Shown piece after piece: positions 1-8,039 of a stretch of DNA of 64,000 nt. Below the pieces are notes generated by a model, which was not told the DNA's origin, did not search any database, and saw nothing but the letters and a program-made list of their open reading frames with translations. This DNA comes from Chryseobacterium gwangjuense. GTDB taxonomy: Bacteria; Bacteroidota; Bacteroidia; Flavobacteriales; Weeksellaceae. The translations under genes were made by a program, and so were the position numbers. How positions within the stretch are numbered: the stretch's first letter is position 1; each line of letters begins with the position of its first letter. Location: positions 1-64,000 of the forward strand of contig NZ_JAJTNP010000006.1 of NCBI RefSeq assembly GCF_021311115.1, given 5' to 3'.

Positions 1-373
1 TGTAAGCAATGTAGACTATATGTATGTAGTGATGAGAGTAGCTTTAATGAAAGGAGGACTTCCTGTGAACTGTACCAACTTCGATAAAGGAGAAGTGGAA
101 GATTACACAGTAAGAATCACTAAAAAAGCTGCTGTCAATGTATTGAATCAGACTGATATCTTAATTTACCCTAACCCGGTAAGTACTGTATTGAATGTAA
201 CGAATATCAGCAAGCGTGCTAATTTCAAGATTTACAATGCAGCAGGTCAGTTGGTAACGAAAGGAATCATCTTAAACAACAAGGTTGATGTACATTCGCT
301 AATCAACGGAGTGTATATGATTGATATTGAGGATGGCTCAACTTCAGTACAGAAGAAGTTTATCAAAGAATAA
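1..373 (+). CDS. C-terminal part of a T9SS-secreted protein (5' end outside window)
   Basis: The open frame runs in from the left edge without a start. It has a segment reading GEVEDYTVRI, the hallmark of the GEVED domain common in Bacteroidota secreted proteins. It then has a Por-type sorting tail with the LIYPNPV motif and a closing KKFIKE, which sends a protein through the type IX secretion system. What the missing N-terminal part does (peptidase, adhesin or other) cannot be told from here. A hairpin terminator follows 28 bases after the stop. Confidence 0.85.
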   Translation, partial: VSNVDYMYVVMRVALMKGGLPVNCTNFDKGEVEDYTVRITKKAAVNVLNQTDILIYPNPVSTVLNVTNISKRANFKIYNAAGQLVTKGIILNNKVDVHSLINGVYMIDIEDGSTSVQKKFIKE

Positions 374-400
374 TTGATTATTATACTTAAAACAATAGAA

Positions 401-424
401 TAAGCTCTCAGAAATGAGAGCTTA
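401..424 (+). terminator. Rho-independent terminator after the T9SS protein
   Basis: Ten-base-pair stem TAAGCTCTCA / TGAGAGCTTA with a GAAA loop, followed by a T tract. Confidence 0.85.
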
Positions 425-460
425 TTTTTTATGAATACTTACAATAATTTTAAGCACAAA

Positions 461-494
461 AAAACTCGTTGGATGTTTTTCCAACGAGTTTTTA
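461..494. terminator. Bidirectional terminator between convergent genes
   Basis: Inverted repeat AAAACTCGTTGGA / TCCAACGAGTTTT with A and T tracts on either side. It ends just before the coaE stop, so it mainly serves the minus-strand operon; it is also a second stop for the plus-strand gene. Confidence 0.85.
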
Positions 495-496
495 TT

Positions 497-1129
497 TTAT
501 TCAATACTAAAGATAATTTTTTCGGTCTGTTCCTTTAGATCTTCTAAACTTGTATTGTTGTAGATGATGTGGTTTGCCAGTTTTATTTTATCTTTTTCGG
601 GCATTTGTTTTTCCATAATGGTATCTACTTCTCGATAGGTTTTCCCGTCTCTGTCCATTACTCTTTTAGCTCTGATATTATCCTCTGCAGTTACCAAAAC
701 GGACTGATAGCATTGTCGGTTAAGCTTTAGCTCAAACAATAAAGCCGTTTCTTTAAAAACTAAATACTTGGTCTGCTTTTTCACCCAATCTTCAAAATCA
801 ATACGAACAGCGGGGTGGATAATTTCATTTAAACTGTGCAATAAGTCTTTATTATTAAAAACTTTTTCAGCAACAAATTTTCTGTTATAAATCCCATTCT
901 CATAAGCTTCATCGCCTAAAAGTCCTATGATTTTTTCTTTCAAATCATCGTTGTCATTTACAATGTCCTTTGCTCTGTCATCCGAATAATATACAGGGAA
1001 TCCAAATTCTTCAATGAATTTTGCAACCGTAGTTTTTCCTGAGCCAATTCCGCCGGTTAAACCAATGATTTTGGGTGCTGATAACGGATCAGGTTCTGCT
1101 TTCTGAGCTTCTGAATGTAATTCTTCCAT
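497..1129 (-). CDS. coaE: Dephospho-CoA kinase
   Basis: Phosphorylates the 3' hydroxyl of dephospho-CoA, the last step of coenzyme A synthesis, in the cytoplasm. The P-loop LTGGIGSGKTT sits at residues 24-34, followed by the SDDRAKDIV segment and the HPAVR motif typical of the family. At 210 residues it is slightly long because about 19 residues precede the beta strand leading to the P-loop. No in-frame ATG exists nearer the P-loop, so this start is kept. It lies 8 bases after the MBL hydrolase and is probably the last gene of a paiB-MBL-coaE operon. Confidence 0.95.
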   Translation of the reverse strand: MEELHSEAQKAEPDPLSAPKIIGLTGGIGSGKTTVAKFIEEFGFPVYYSDDRAKDIVNDNDDLKEKIIGLLGDEAYENGIYNRKFVAEKVFNNKDLLHSLNEIIHPAVRIDFEDWVKKQTKYLVFKETALLFELKLNRQCYQSVLVTAEDNIRAKRVMDRDGKTYREVDTIMEKQMPEKDKIKLANHIIYNNTSLEDLKEQTEKIIFSIE

Positions 1130-1137
1130 AATTTAAA

Positions 1138-2004
1138 TTAATATCCAAAAACATCGTTAAAACTAAAAATTTCATCCAATCTTACTCCTTTTTCGGTCAT
1201 TTTAAGACTTGCTAATTCGTTGTGAGCATCGTGTTCAAAAAACAACAGATATTCATTATCCACACATTGCTTTAAAAACTTTCCTTTTTCTTCCAATGTT
1301 AAAAGTGGTCTAGTATCATACCCCATCACATATACCTGGTTAATATGTCCAGCTGTAGGAATCAAGTCTGCAGCAAAAACTACTGTTTTATCCTGATATT
1401 GAATGACAGGCAGCATTTGCTTTTCAGTATGGCCATCAACAAAAATCACATCCATTTTCAAATCGGGAGCAAAACCATAGTTTCCTGTTTTAGGAAGTGG
1501 TAAAAAGTTCAATTGTCCGCTTTCTTGCATAGGAATAATGTTTTCCTTTAAAAAACTTGCTTTTTCTCTTGCGTTAGGTTCGGTTGCCCATTGCCAGTGG
1601 TTTTCATTGGTCCAGAATTGTGCGTTTTTAAAAGCCGGTCTGTAGCCGGTTCTGTCATCATTCCATTCAATGGCTCCACCACAGTGGTCGAAGTGAAGGT
1701 GAGTAAGGAAAACATCTGTGATATCTTCTCTTACAAAACCGTATTTTTTTAAGTTTTTATCTAAATTATCATCTCCCCAAAGCGAATAATGTCCGAAAAA
1801 TTTATCATCCTGTTTATTTCCAAGACCACAATCAATTAAAATTAATTTTTTTCCGTCTTCCACAAGAAGAGAGCGTGTTCCCAGTTCGATAAGGTTTCTT
1901 TCGTCTGCCGGATTGGTTTTTTCCCACAGACTCTTTGGGACGACTCCGAACATGGCACCGCCGTCTAATTTAAATTTTCCGCATTGTATAGGATATAATT
2001 TCAT
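1138..2004 (-). CDS. MBL-fold metallo-hydrolase
   Basis: Metallo-beta-lactamase superfamily hydrolase, 288 residues. The metal-binding signature THLHFDHCGG is at residues 101-110 (His102, His104, Asp106, His107). Further ligand-bearing segments are VDGHTEK near 190, AADLIP near 212 and FEHDAH near 257. The overall build resembles the AttM/AiiB/YtnP-like branch, which includes lactonases, but sequence alone does not set the substrate. No signal peptide is seen, so it is probably cytoplasmic. It lies 27 bases after the paiB-like gene and 8 bases before coaE. Confidence 0.9.
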   Translation of the reverse strand: MKLYPIQCGKFKLDGGAMFGVVPKSLWEKTNPADERNLIELGTRSLLVEDGKKLILIDCGLGNKQDDKFFGHYSLWGDDNLDKNLKKYGFVREDITDVFLTHLHFDHCGGAIEWNDDRTGYRPAFKNAQFWTNENHWQWATEPNAREKASFLKENIIPMQESGQLNFLPLPKTGNYGFAPDLKMDVIFVDGHTEKQMLPVIQYQDKTVVFAADLIPTAGHINQVYVMGYDTRPLLTLEEKGKFLKQCVDNEYLLFFEHDAHNELASLKMTEKGVRLDEIFSFNDVFGY

Positions 2005-2031
2005 ATAATATTAAGGTTTTTTTATAATGTA

Positions 2032-2643
2032 TTATTTAAGTAACAGTTTCATTTTTTCCGCAATCCGTTTTCCGTTTTCATCTCCATTTTCAAGGTTTGA
2101 AATGATATTTTGGAAATCAGCTTCCTTCCTGTTCTGGGATAGTTTTTGTTTAATAAAAATCTCAGTGGGAATTATTTTTAAGCCAAAAGCACCTTTCATT
2201 TCCCTTTCCACAAATTCCTTTCCCATATCTTTCACCATCATCGGACATTGCTGAGGTTTTTCGTATTTGGAAGTTAATTTGTCTAAATGATTATACAATT
2301 CTTCATCATTCATCACTTCAATTTTTCCGTAAATCTGTACCGCTTCATAATTCCATGTCGAAACATTGATGTGATCATACCAACTGCTCGAAATATAGGT
2401 ATGTGCTCCCAAAAAATCACAAAGCACTTCATCTCCGTTTTTCAGACTTTTCGCTTGTGGGTTTGCTCTTGAAATATGTGTTTCAATATACATATTTTCT
2501 AAATCATCTTCATTCAGCATCATCATGGAATGAGTTGCCCGGATTTTGTCAACAGAAGAAATTAATAACGCAAAAGAATTTTCCCTGATGATTTCTTTCA
2601 TCAGGCTAAAATCTTCACTTTTATATAATTTAGGAATAAACAT
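2032..2643 (-). CDS. FMN-binding negative transcriptional regulator, PaiB family
   Basis: 203-residue protein starting MFIPKLYK, the usual N terminus of PaiB-like flavin-binding split-barrel proteins. PaiB of Bacillus subtilis represses sporulation and protease genes, but the biochemical role in Bacteroidota is unknown. Conserved stretches include FALLIS near residue 24, the HISRANPQ segment near 55 and SSWYDH near 85, which line the flavin pocket in this family. Probably the first gene of a short operon with the MBL hydrolase and coaE. Confidence 0.85.
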   Translation of the reverse strand: MFIPKLYKSEDFSLMKEIIRENSFALLISSVDKIRATHSMMMLNEDDLENMYIETHISRANPQAKSLKNGDEVLCDFLGAHTYISSSWYDHINVSTWNYEAVQIYGKIEVMNDEELYNHLDKLTSKYEKPQQCPMMVKDMGKEFVEREMKGAFGLKIIPTEIFIKQKLSQNRKEADFQNIISNLENGDENGKRIAEKMKLLLK

Positions 2644-2658
2644 TTTATGATTAAGAAT

Positions 2659-2677
2659 TAAAAATGAATAATTAATA
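2659..2677 (+). repeat. Left arm of 19-bp inverted repeat around the four-helix-bundle gene
   Basis: The sequence is the exact reverse complement of 3051-3069. The gene's stop codon (2672-2674) lies inside this arm. Confidence 0.85.
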
Positions 2678-3043
2678 ATTTTGTTTGGACGTTTTTAAAA
2701 TTGCAGTTAATAGTTTTATGATTTCCTCAATATTTATTTTTAGAGAATTAAATTCTGTATCATTAATGAATTCTGTTTTATATAAAAGTTTAATCCAATA
2801 AAAAGATTCATAAGCTTCCTTATATGATATTTGAAGTTTATAGATGAATTCTTTTCTGCTAAAAGAGGCGATACCTTCTTCTATATTTGCTCCAATTGAA
2901 GTTCCACTTCTAAGCAATTGCTTTGAGAGAGTTTTTTCATTTCGTTCATTGTAAAGAACTTTATACAAGTTGATTATTCTAATTGAAAAATCAAAAGATT
3001 TATTTCGAATAATATTGTCTTTTTCTTGAAAATTACTCTGCAT
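2672..3043 (-). CDS. Four-helix bundle protein (23S rRNA intervening-sequence / S23 family)
   Basis: 123 residues, all helical. It carries the family signature around LSKQLLRSGTSIGANIEEG (residues 40-58), followed by the KEFIYKLQISYKEAYE helix. Relatives are encoded in intervening sequences of 23S rRNA genes in some bacteria and are also found as stand-alone genes, and a related fold is Avd of diversity-generating retroelements. The molecular role is not established. Here the gene is alone between ruvB and the paiB-like gene. It is closely bracketed by a perfect 19-bp inverted repeat (2659-2677 and 3051-3069), which suggests an independently mobile unit. Confidence 0.9.
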   Translation of the reverse strand: MQSNFQEKDNIIRNKSFDFSIRIINLYKVLYNERNEKTLSKQLLRSGTSIGANIEEGIASFSRKEFIYKLQISYKEAYESFYWIKLLYKTEFINDTEFNSLKINIEEIIKLLTAILKTSKQNY

Positions 3044-3050
3044 CTTGCGG

Positions 3051-3069
3051 TATTAATTATTCATTTTTA
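3051..3069 (+). repeat. Right arm of 19-bp inverted repeat around the four-helix-bundle gene
   Basis: Exact reverse complement of 2659-2677. It lies 7 bases upstream of the minus-strand ATG and 8 bases from the end of ruvB. Confidence 0.85.
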
Positions 3070-3077
3070 TTTATTCA

Positions 3078-4100
3078 TTAAAAAAGTTCCCCAGGATTTT
3101 TAGGTTGAGCAATATTCAAATGTTTATACGCTTTTTCAGTCACTTCACGACCTCTTGGAGTTCTGATAATAAATCCTTCCTGAATCAAAAAAGGTTCATA
3201 TACTTCTTCCAATGTTTCCGGATTCTCTGCAATTGACGTAGCTAATGCAGAAATTCCTACCGGTTTTCCTTTGAAATTTTCAATCATCACCCGCATGATT
3301 TTATTATCCATTTCATCCAAACCATGTTCATCTACATTTAAAGAATTAAGGGCATATTTTGTGATGTTAATTTCAATCTCGCCATTCCCTTTTATTTCGG
3401 CAAAATCACGAACTCTTCTTAAAAGAGCATTGGCAATTCTCGGAGTTCCGCGGCTTCTTCTCGCAATTTCAATGGCTGCATCCTCATAAATTTTCACCCC
3501 CAAAACTCTTGCACTTCGAATGATAATCATTGATAATAATTCAATCGTATAATATTCAAGTCTGCTTTGGATTCCGAATCTGGCCAACATGGGTTTGGTA
3601 AGCATTCCGCTTCTTGTTGTAGCTCCGACTAAGGTAAAAGGATTTAAACCAATCTGAACGCTTCTCGCATTCGGACCGGTTTCCAGCATAATATCAATTT
3701 TGTAATCTTCCATGGCAGAATATAGATATTCTTCTACGATGGGAGACAATCGGTGAATTTCGTCAATGAAGAGAACATCGTTTTCCTCAAGATTAGTCAA
3801 TAAACCGGCTAAACTTCCGGGTTTATCTAAAACAGGACCGGAAGTAATTTTACAATTTACCCCTAATTCATTCGCAATAATATTCGCCAAAGTGGTTTTT
3901 CCTAAACCGGGAGGGCCATGCAATAAAACATGATCGAGTGCTCCACCACGTTTCTTGGCAGCAGTTACGAAAACTTCGAGATTTTCCAAAGTTTTTCTTT
4001 GTCCTGCAAAATCCTTAAAGCTCTGGGGACGAATCTGTTCTTCCTGTATGAGCTCTTCACGGGAGTAATTATCTTTATCTGGATGTAAAAAATCAGGCAT
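3078..4100 (-). CDS. ruvB: Holliday junction branch migration ATPase RuvB
   Basis: Motor of the RuvAB complex that drives branch migration of Holliday junctions in recombinational repair. Walker [10 protein letters not shown] is at residues 62-70, Walker [10 protein letters not shown] near 111-119, and the sensor/arginine-finger region GATTRSGML near 159-167. The RuvB winged-helix domain follows, with the RTPRGR motif near the C terminus. The length of 340 residues is normal. ruvA and ruvC are not in the window. Confidence 0.97.
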   Translation of the reverse strand: MPDFLHPDKDNYSREELIQEEQIRPQSFKDFAGQRKTLENLEVFVTAAKKRGGALDHVLLHGPPGLGKTTLANIIANELGVNCKITSGPVLDKPGSLAGLLTNLEENDVLFIDEIHRLSPIVEEYLYSAMEDYKIDIMLETGPNARSVQIGLNPFTLVGATTRSGMLTKPMLARFGIQSRLEYYTIELLSMIIIRSARVLGVKIYEDAAIEIARRSRGTPRIANALLRRVRDFAEIKGNGEIEINITKYALNSLNVDEHGLDEMDNKIMRVMIENFKGKPVGISALATSIAENPETLEEVYEPFLIQEGFIIRTPRGREVTEKAYKHLNIAQPKNPGELF

Positions 4101-4248
4101 TAATTCAATTTCATTTACCGTAAAGATAGGAAATTTAGGTTAAGGTGTAAAGACAGTTATTGAGGAAAAATTAAGATTTGAGCAGAAGAGATATTTTGAG
4201 TATTTTTGAGAGAGAAAATAAGATGAAACTCATTTGCTTATTTCTATG

Positions 4249-4309
4249 CTGAGATTCCTTTGGAATGACAAACATTATGTGTATTTCTTGTCATGCTGAA
4301 AGCATCCAA
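4249..4309. repeat. Dispersed palindromic repeat (ATTCC-n3-GGAAT type), copy 1
   Basis: Bases 4252-4271 read on the minus strand are TTGTCATTCC, AAA, GGAATCT. This matches 17 of 20 bases of the unit at 50502-50521. It is followed by a second, partly complementary arm TTGTCATGCT at 4288-4297, whose TTGTCAT inverts the ATGACAA of the first. It occupies the gap between the divergent ruvB and hutI genes; nothing coding is seen in 4101-4361. Confidence 0.6.
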
Positions 4310-4361
4310 GCAAAATAAGATCAAAAATTATTTATCTAAATTTTAGCTTTAAACTAAATAA

Positions 4362-5585
4362 ATGAAACTTATAGGTCCTTTCAAGCAGGTGGTAACCCTT
4401 GCTCATCTTCCGTTAAGAGGAAAACTTTCTGACGAACAACTGGAAATTATTGTTGATGGTGGAATTTTAATTAACAATGATAAAATCCAGCAAGTTGGAA
4501 ATTTCGAAACATTAAAATCTGAAAATCAAAATATAGAAATTGAAGAGGTTGAAGGCGAACAAATTGTTCTTCCGGCTTTCGTAGATTCTCATACCCATAT
4601 TTGCTTTGGTGGAAACCGCGCGAATGATTTTGCAATGCGTAATGCAGGGAAAACGTATCTGGAAATTGCAGAAAGTGGAGGGGGAATCTGGAGTTCCGTT
4701 CAGCATACAAGAAATGCTTCGGAAGAAGAATTGTTAAAAACTTTGCTGGAAAGAATTGACTTTTTAATTTCTCTTGGAATTACAACCATTGAAGTAAAAA
4801 GCGGGTATGGTTTAGATGTTGAAAACGAGCTGAAAATGCTTCGTATCATTAAAAAAGCTCAGGAACAGACAAAGGCGACTTTGGTTCCTACTTGTCTTTC
4901 TGCACATTTGAAACCAAGAGATTTTGAAGGAAGTAACGAAGAATATTTACAGTATATTTTAACTGAAATTTTGCCTAAAGTTAAAGAAGAAAATTTAGCA
5001 CAGCGTGTGGATATTTTTATTGAAAAATCAGCATTTCAGCCTGAAGAAAGTAAAGATTTCTTGCTTAAAACGAAAGACTTAGGTTTTGAAATTACAGTTC
5101 ATGCAGATCAGTTCACACCTGGAAGTTCCAGAATTGCTGTGGAAGTTGGTGCACAATCTGCCGATCATTTGGAAGCGACTATTGATGAAGATATTGAGTT
5201 TTTAGCAAAATCAAATACAGTAGCAACTGCTCTTCCCGGAGCAAGTTTAGGATTAGGAGAGAAATTTACTCCGGCAAGAAAATTATTGGACGCAGGAGCA
5301 ATTGTAGCCATTGCAAGTGATTGGAATCCGGGTTCTGCGCCGATGGGGAATTTAATCACACAAGCTTCAATTTTAGCAACATTTGAAAAACTAACAACAG
5401 CAGAAGTTTTAGCTGGTATGACTTTCCGTTCGGCTTTTGCATTAGGTTTAGAGGATAGAGGAAGGTTAACAGAAGGTTTGAAAGCAGATTTTGTGACTTT
5501 TAAAACCAATAACTTCCAAAATGTTCTTTATAATCAGGGAAGTCTGAAAGCTGAAAATATTTATATTGACGGAGAAAAAGCTTAA
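4362..5585 (+). CDS. hutI: Imidazolonepropionase
   Basis: Hydrolyses 4-imidazolone-5-propionate to N-formimino-glutamate, the third step of histidine breakdown. It is an amidohydrolase-fold enzyme of normal length (407 residues). The metal ligands are in DSHTHICFGG (His77, His79), followed by the ITTIEVKSGYGLD segment, the HADQF motif and the late SDWNPGS motif. hutG follows after 24 bases, so the two are likely co-transcribed. hutH and hutU are not in this window. Confidence 0.96.
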   Translation: MKLIGPFKQVVTLAHLPLRGKLSDEQLEIIVDGGILINNDKIQQVGNFETLKSENQNIEIEEVEGEQIVLPAFVDSHTHICFGGNRANDFAMRNAGKTYLEIAESGGGIWSSVQHTRNASEEELLKTLLERIDFLISLGITTIEVKSGYGLDVENELKMLRIIKKAQEQTKATLVPTCLSAHLKPRDFEGSNEEYLQYILTEILPKVKEENLAQRVDIFIEKSAFQPEESKDFLLKTKDLGFEITVHADQFTPGSSRIAVEVGAQSADHLEATIDEDIEFLAKSNTVATALPGASLGLGEKFTPARKLLDAGAIVAIASDWNPGSAPMGNLITQASILATFEKLTTAEVLAGMTFRSAFALGLEDRGRLTEGLKADFVTFKTNNFQNVLYNQGSLKAENIYIDGEKA

Positions 5586-5609
5586 ACTAGATACAAAATT
5601 ATCAGAGTA

Positions 5610-6530
5610 ATGAACAAAATCTGGCAGGGAAGATTAGACGGAGAAGAACTTCTTTATCACAGGCTCTTTCAAAGAGTAAAAGAAGAAACGAATTACGATG
5701 CAATTTCAACGAATGATTTCGTTTTACACGGATTTGCGGTAGATGAGGGTGTTCGAAGGAATAAAGGAAGGCAAGGTGCAAAAGATGCTCCATGTATGAT
5801 CAGGAAAAATATGTCCAATTTCCCGGTGATTCTTCCTGAATTTTCGCTGCTGGATTTTGGAAATATTACTTGTGAAGATGGAAATTTGGAGAATACTCAG
5901 AACAATCTTGCCAAAAATGTTTCCAAAGTTTTATTGAAAGGAGGAAAGTCAATGGTTTTAGGAGGAGGCCATGAAGTTACGTATGCTCATTATCTCGGTG
6001 TAAAAACGGCTTTTCCAGAGCAAAAGATCGGGATCATTAATATTGATGCTCATTTTGATAACAGACAACCTGAAAAAGGAGTAGGAGCAAGCTCAGGAAC
6101 AGGATTCTGGCAAATTGCACAGGAAGGCGAGATTAATTCGTTGCATATCGGGATTCAAAGAAACTCCAATACACTGAAATTATTTGATACCGCTCATCAA
6201 TATGGGATGAAATACATTTTAGCAGATGAACTTTTCTTTGAAAATCTGCAGTCAATTTATCAAAGAATAGATGAGCTGTTGGAAAGTGTAGACTATGCTT
6301 ATTTAACAATTTGTATGGATGTTTTTAATGCTTCTATTGCTCCGGGAGTTTCTGCTTCTGCTTACAACGGGATTTTTGCAGATGCGACATTCATGCATTT
6401 TTATAGACATATTTTAAAAAACAAAAAGCTATTGGCTTTAGACGTGGCAGAAGTAAATCCGTTATTTGATATTCAGGATAGAACGGCAAGACTGGCTGCA
6501 TGTCTTATGAATGAATGGTTTATGGTGTAA
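5610..6530 (+). CDS. hutG: Formimidoylglutamase (arginase family)
   Basis: Converts N-formimino-glutamate to glutamate and formamide in histidine degradation. Manganese-ligand motifs are visible: GGGHEVTYAH (His121), NIDAHFDNR (Asp146, His148, Asp150), and CMDVFNASIAPG at 235-246. In arginase-family enzymes the last motif usually carries Asp-x-Asp; here the first position is Cys235 and only Asp237 is kept. The position directly after hutI supports the assignment over arginase or agmatinase. Confidence 0.9.
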   Translation: MNKIWQGRLDGEELLYHRLFQRVKEETNYDAISTNDFVLHGFAVDEGVRRNKGRQGAKDAPCMIRKNMSNFPVILPEFSLLDFGNITCEDGNLENTQNNLAKNVSKVLLKGGKSMVLGGGHEVTYAHYLGVKTAFPEQKIGIINIDAHFDNRQPEKGVGASSGTGFWQIAQEGEINSLHIGIQRNSNTLKLFDTAHQYGMKYILADELFFENLQSIYQRIDELLESVDYAYLTICMDVFNASIAPGVSASAYNGIFADATFMHFYRHILKNKKLLALDVAEVNPLFDIQDRTARLAACLMNEWFMV

Positions 6531-6669
6531 CAATAAAATCATATTCTTCCGATAGAGAAAATCATTATTCTATTTACCATTAAGGAACAAAATTTGTTGC
6601 TTTCATCGTGCTTTTGAGAAAGAGCATTAATAAATTCATTGGTTTGAATTTAAAAACAGAGATTATAGT

Positions 6670-7962
6670 ATGGAACAATTAGTTGGAAATAAACTTATTA
6701 AAGCTGATCAGGCATTTTCTGAATGGAGAAAAGTACCATTTGAAGACAGACAAAAATTGATAGCAAAGGCTGCGGAAATTTTAAAAAACAATGCGGAAAG
6801 ATTTGGTATAATCATCACTCAAGAGATGAATAAGCCGATTTCTGAATCAATTGCTGAGGTAGAAAAATGTGCTTTAATGATGAATTATTATGCAGATGCC
6901 GAGAATATTTTAAAACCTGAGAAAGTAGATTCCGAATTTTCTTATTCTGAAGTTCATTATGCTCCAAAAGGGGTAATTTTAGGTGTAATGCCTTGGAATT
7001 TTCCTTTTTGGCAGGTGTTGAGGTTTGCTGTCCCTGCAATTTTAGCAGGAAATACAGTTGTTCTTAAACATGCATCAATTTGCTTTGGAAGCGGAAATGC
7101 TATTGAAGAAGTGCTTTTGGAAGCTGGTTTCCCGGAAGGTATTTTCCAGAATCTTGAAGTGGGACATAAAGCCGTAAAAGAAATTTTGGAACATCCTATT
7201 GTAAAAGGAGTAAGTCTTACAGGAAGTGGAAAAGCAGGTGGAGAGGTGGCTTCGATAGCCGGTTTAAACATTAAGAAATCCTTGCTTGAATTAGGGGGAA
7301 GTGATGCGTTTATTATTTTTGATGATGCTGACCTAGATGAAGCCGCGAAAGCTGGAGTAAAATCCAGACTTCAAAATTGCGGACAAACTTGTACTGCAGC
7401 CAAAAGATTTATTATTGATGAAAAAATTGAAGAAGCTTTTCTTCCAAAATTCATTGAAGAATATAAAAAATTCGTTCCGGCAGATCCAATGGATAAAAAC
7501 ACAAAGATTGCCGGTATGGCAAGACCGGATTTAGCGGATGATTTAGAAAAACAATTTAAAAAAGCCTTAGAAAACGGAGCTGAGATTATTATTCCGCTGG
7601 AAAGAACTTCTGATGTTGAGTTTAAGCCTGGATTAATTCGAGTGAAGGAAGGTAATCCGATTTTAGAAGAAGAACTTTTTGGGCCTCTTGGAATGGTGAT
7701 GATTGCTAAAAATGATGAAGAAGCTTTACAGATGGCAAATAATATCCCTTTTGGGCTTTCAAATTCTGTTTGGACTGCTAATAAAGACCGTCAATTATTC
7801 TTTATTGAAAATCTCGAATCTGGTACTGTAAATATTAACAGAATGACAAGCTCTGATCCACGTTTTCCTTTCGGTGGATCCAAAGCTTCAGGGTATGGAA
7901 CTGAGCTTTCTTTATTGGCTTTAAAAGAATTTGTGACGGCAAAAACCGTTGTAGGAAATTAA
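6670..7962 (+). CDS. NAD(P)-dependent aldehyde dehydrogenase, succinate-semialdehyde type
   Basis: Aldehyde dehydrogenase superfamily, 430 residues. MPWNFPFWQ (Asn110) is present, together with the general-base glutamate in LLELGGSDA (Glu207) and the catalytic cysteine in GQTCTAAK (Cys241). The general pattern resembles the GabD/YneI succinate-semialdehyde dehydrogenases. It starts about 25 residues later than most relatives, and no in-frame ATG upstream would restore the missing N-terminal strand. The substrate is an inference from family resemblance. Confidence 0.88.
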   Translation: MEQLVGNKLIKADQAFSEWRKVPFEDRQKLIAKAAEILKNNAERFGIIITQEMNKPISESIAEVEKCALMMNYYADAENILKPEKVDSEFSYSEVHYAPKGVILGVMPWNFPFWQVLRFAVPAILAGNTVVLKHASICFGSGNAIEEVLLEAGFPEGIFQNLEVGHKAVKEILEHPIVKGVSLTGSGKAGGEVASIAGLNIKKSLLELGGSDAFIIFDDADLDEAAKAGVKSRLQNCGQTCTAAKRFIIDEKIEEAFLPKFIEEYKKFVPADPMDKNTKIAGMARPDLADDLEKQFKKALENGAEIIIPLERTSDVEFKPGLIRVKEGNPILEEELFGPLGMVMIAKNDEEALQMANNIPFGLSNSVWTANKDRQLFFIENLESGTVNINRMTSSDPRFPFGGSKASGYGTELSLLALKEFVTAKTVVGN

Positions 7963-7984
7963 ACCTGATAGATAGATATAACAT

Positions 7985-8015
7985 AAAAAACTCCCGAAAC
8001 TTTCGGGAGTTTTTG
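7985..8015. terminator. Bidirectional terminator between the aldehyde dehydrogenase gene and pyk
   Basis: Inverted repeat AAAAAACTCCCGAAA / CTTTCGGGAGTTTTT between two convergent genes. Confidence 0.9.
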
Positions 8016-8039
8016 TTTTATAATAACTTTTAGTTTTAA

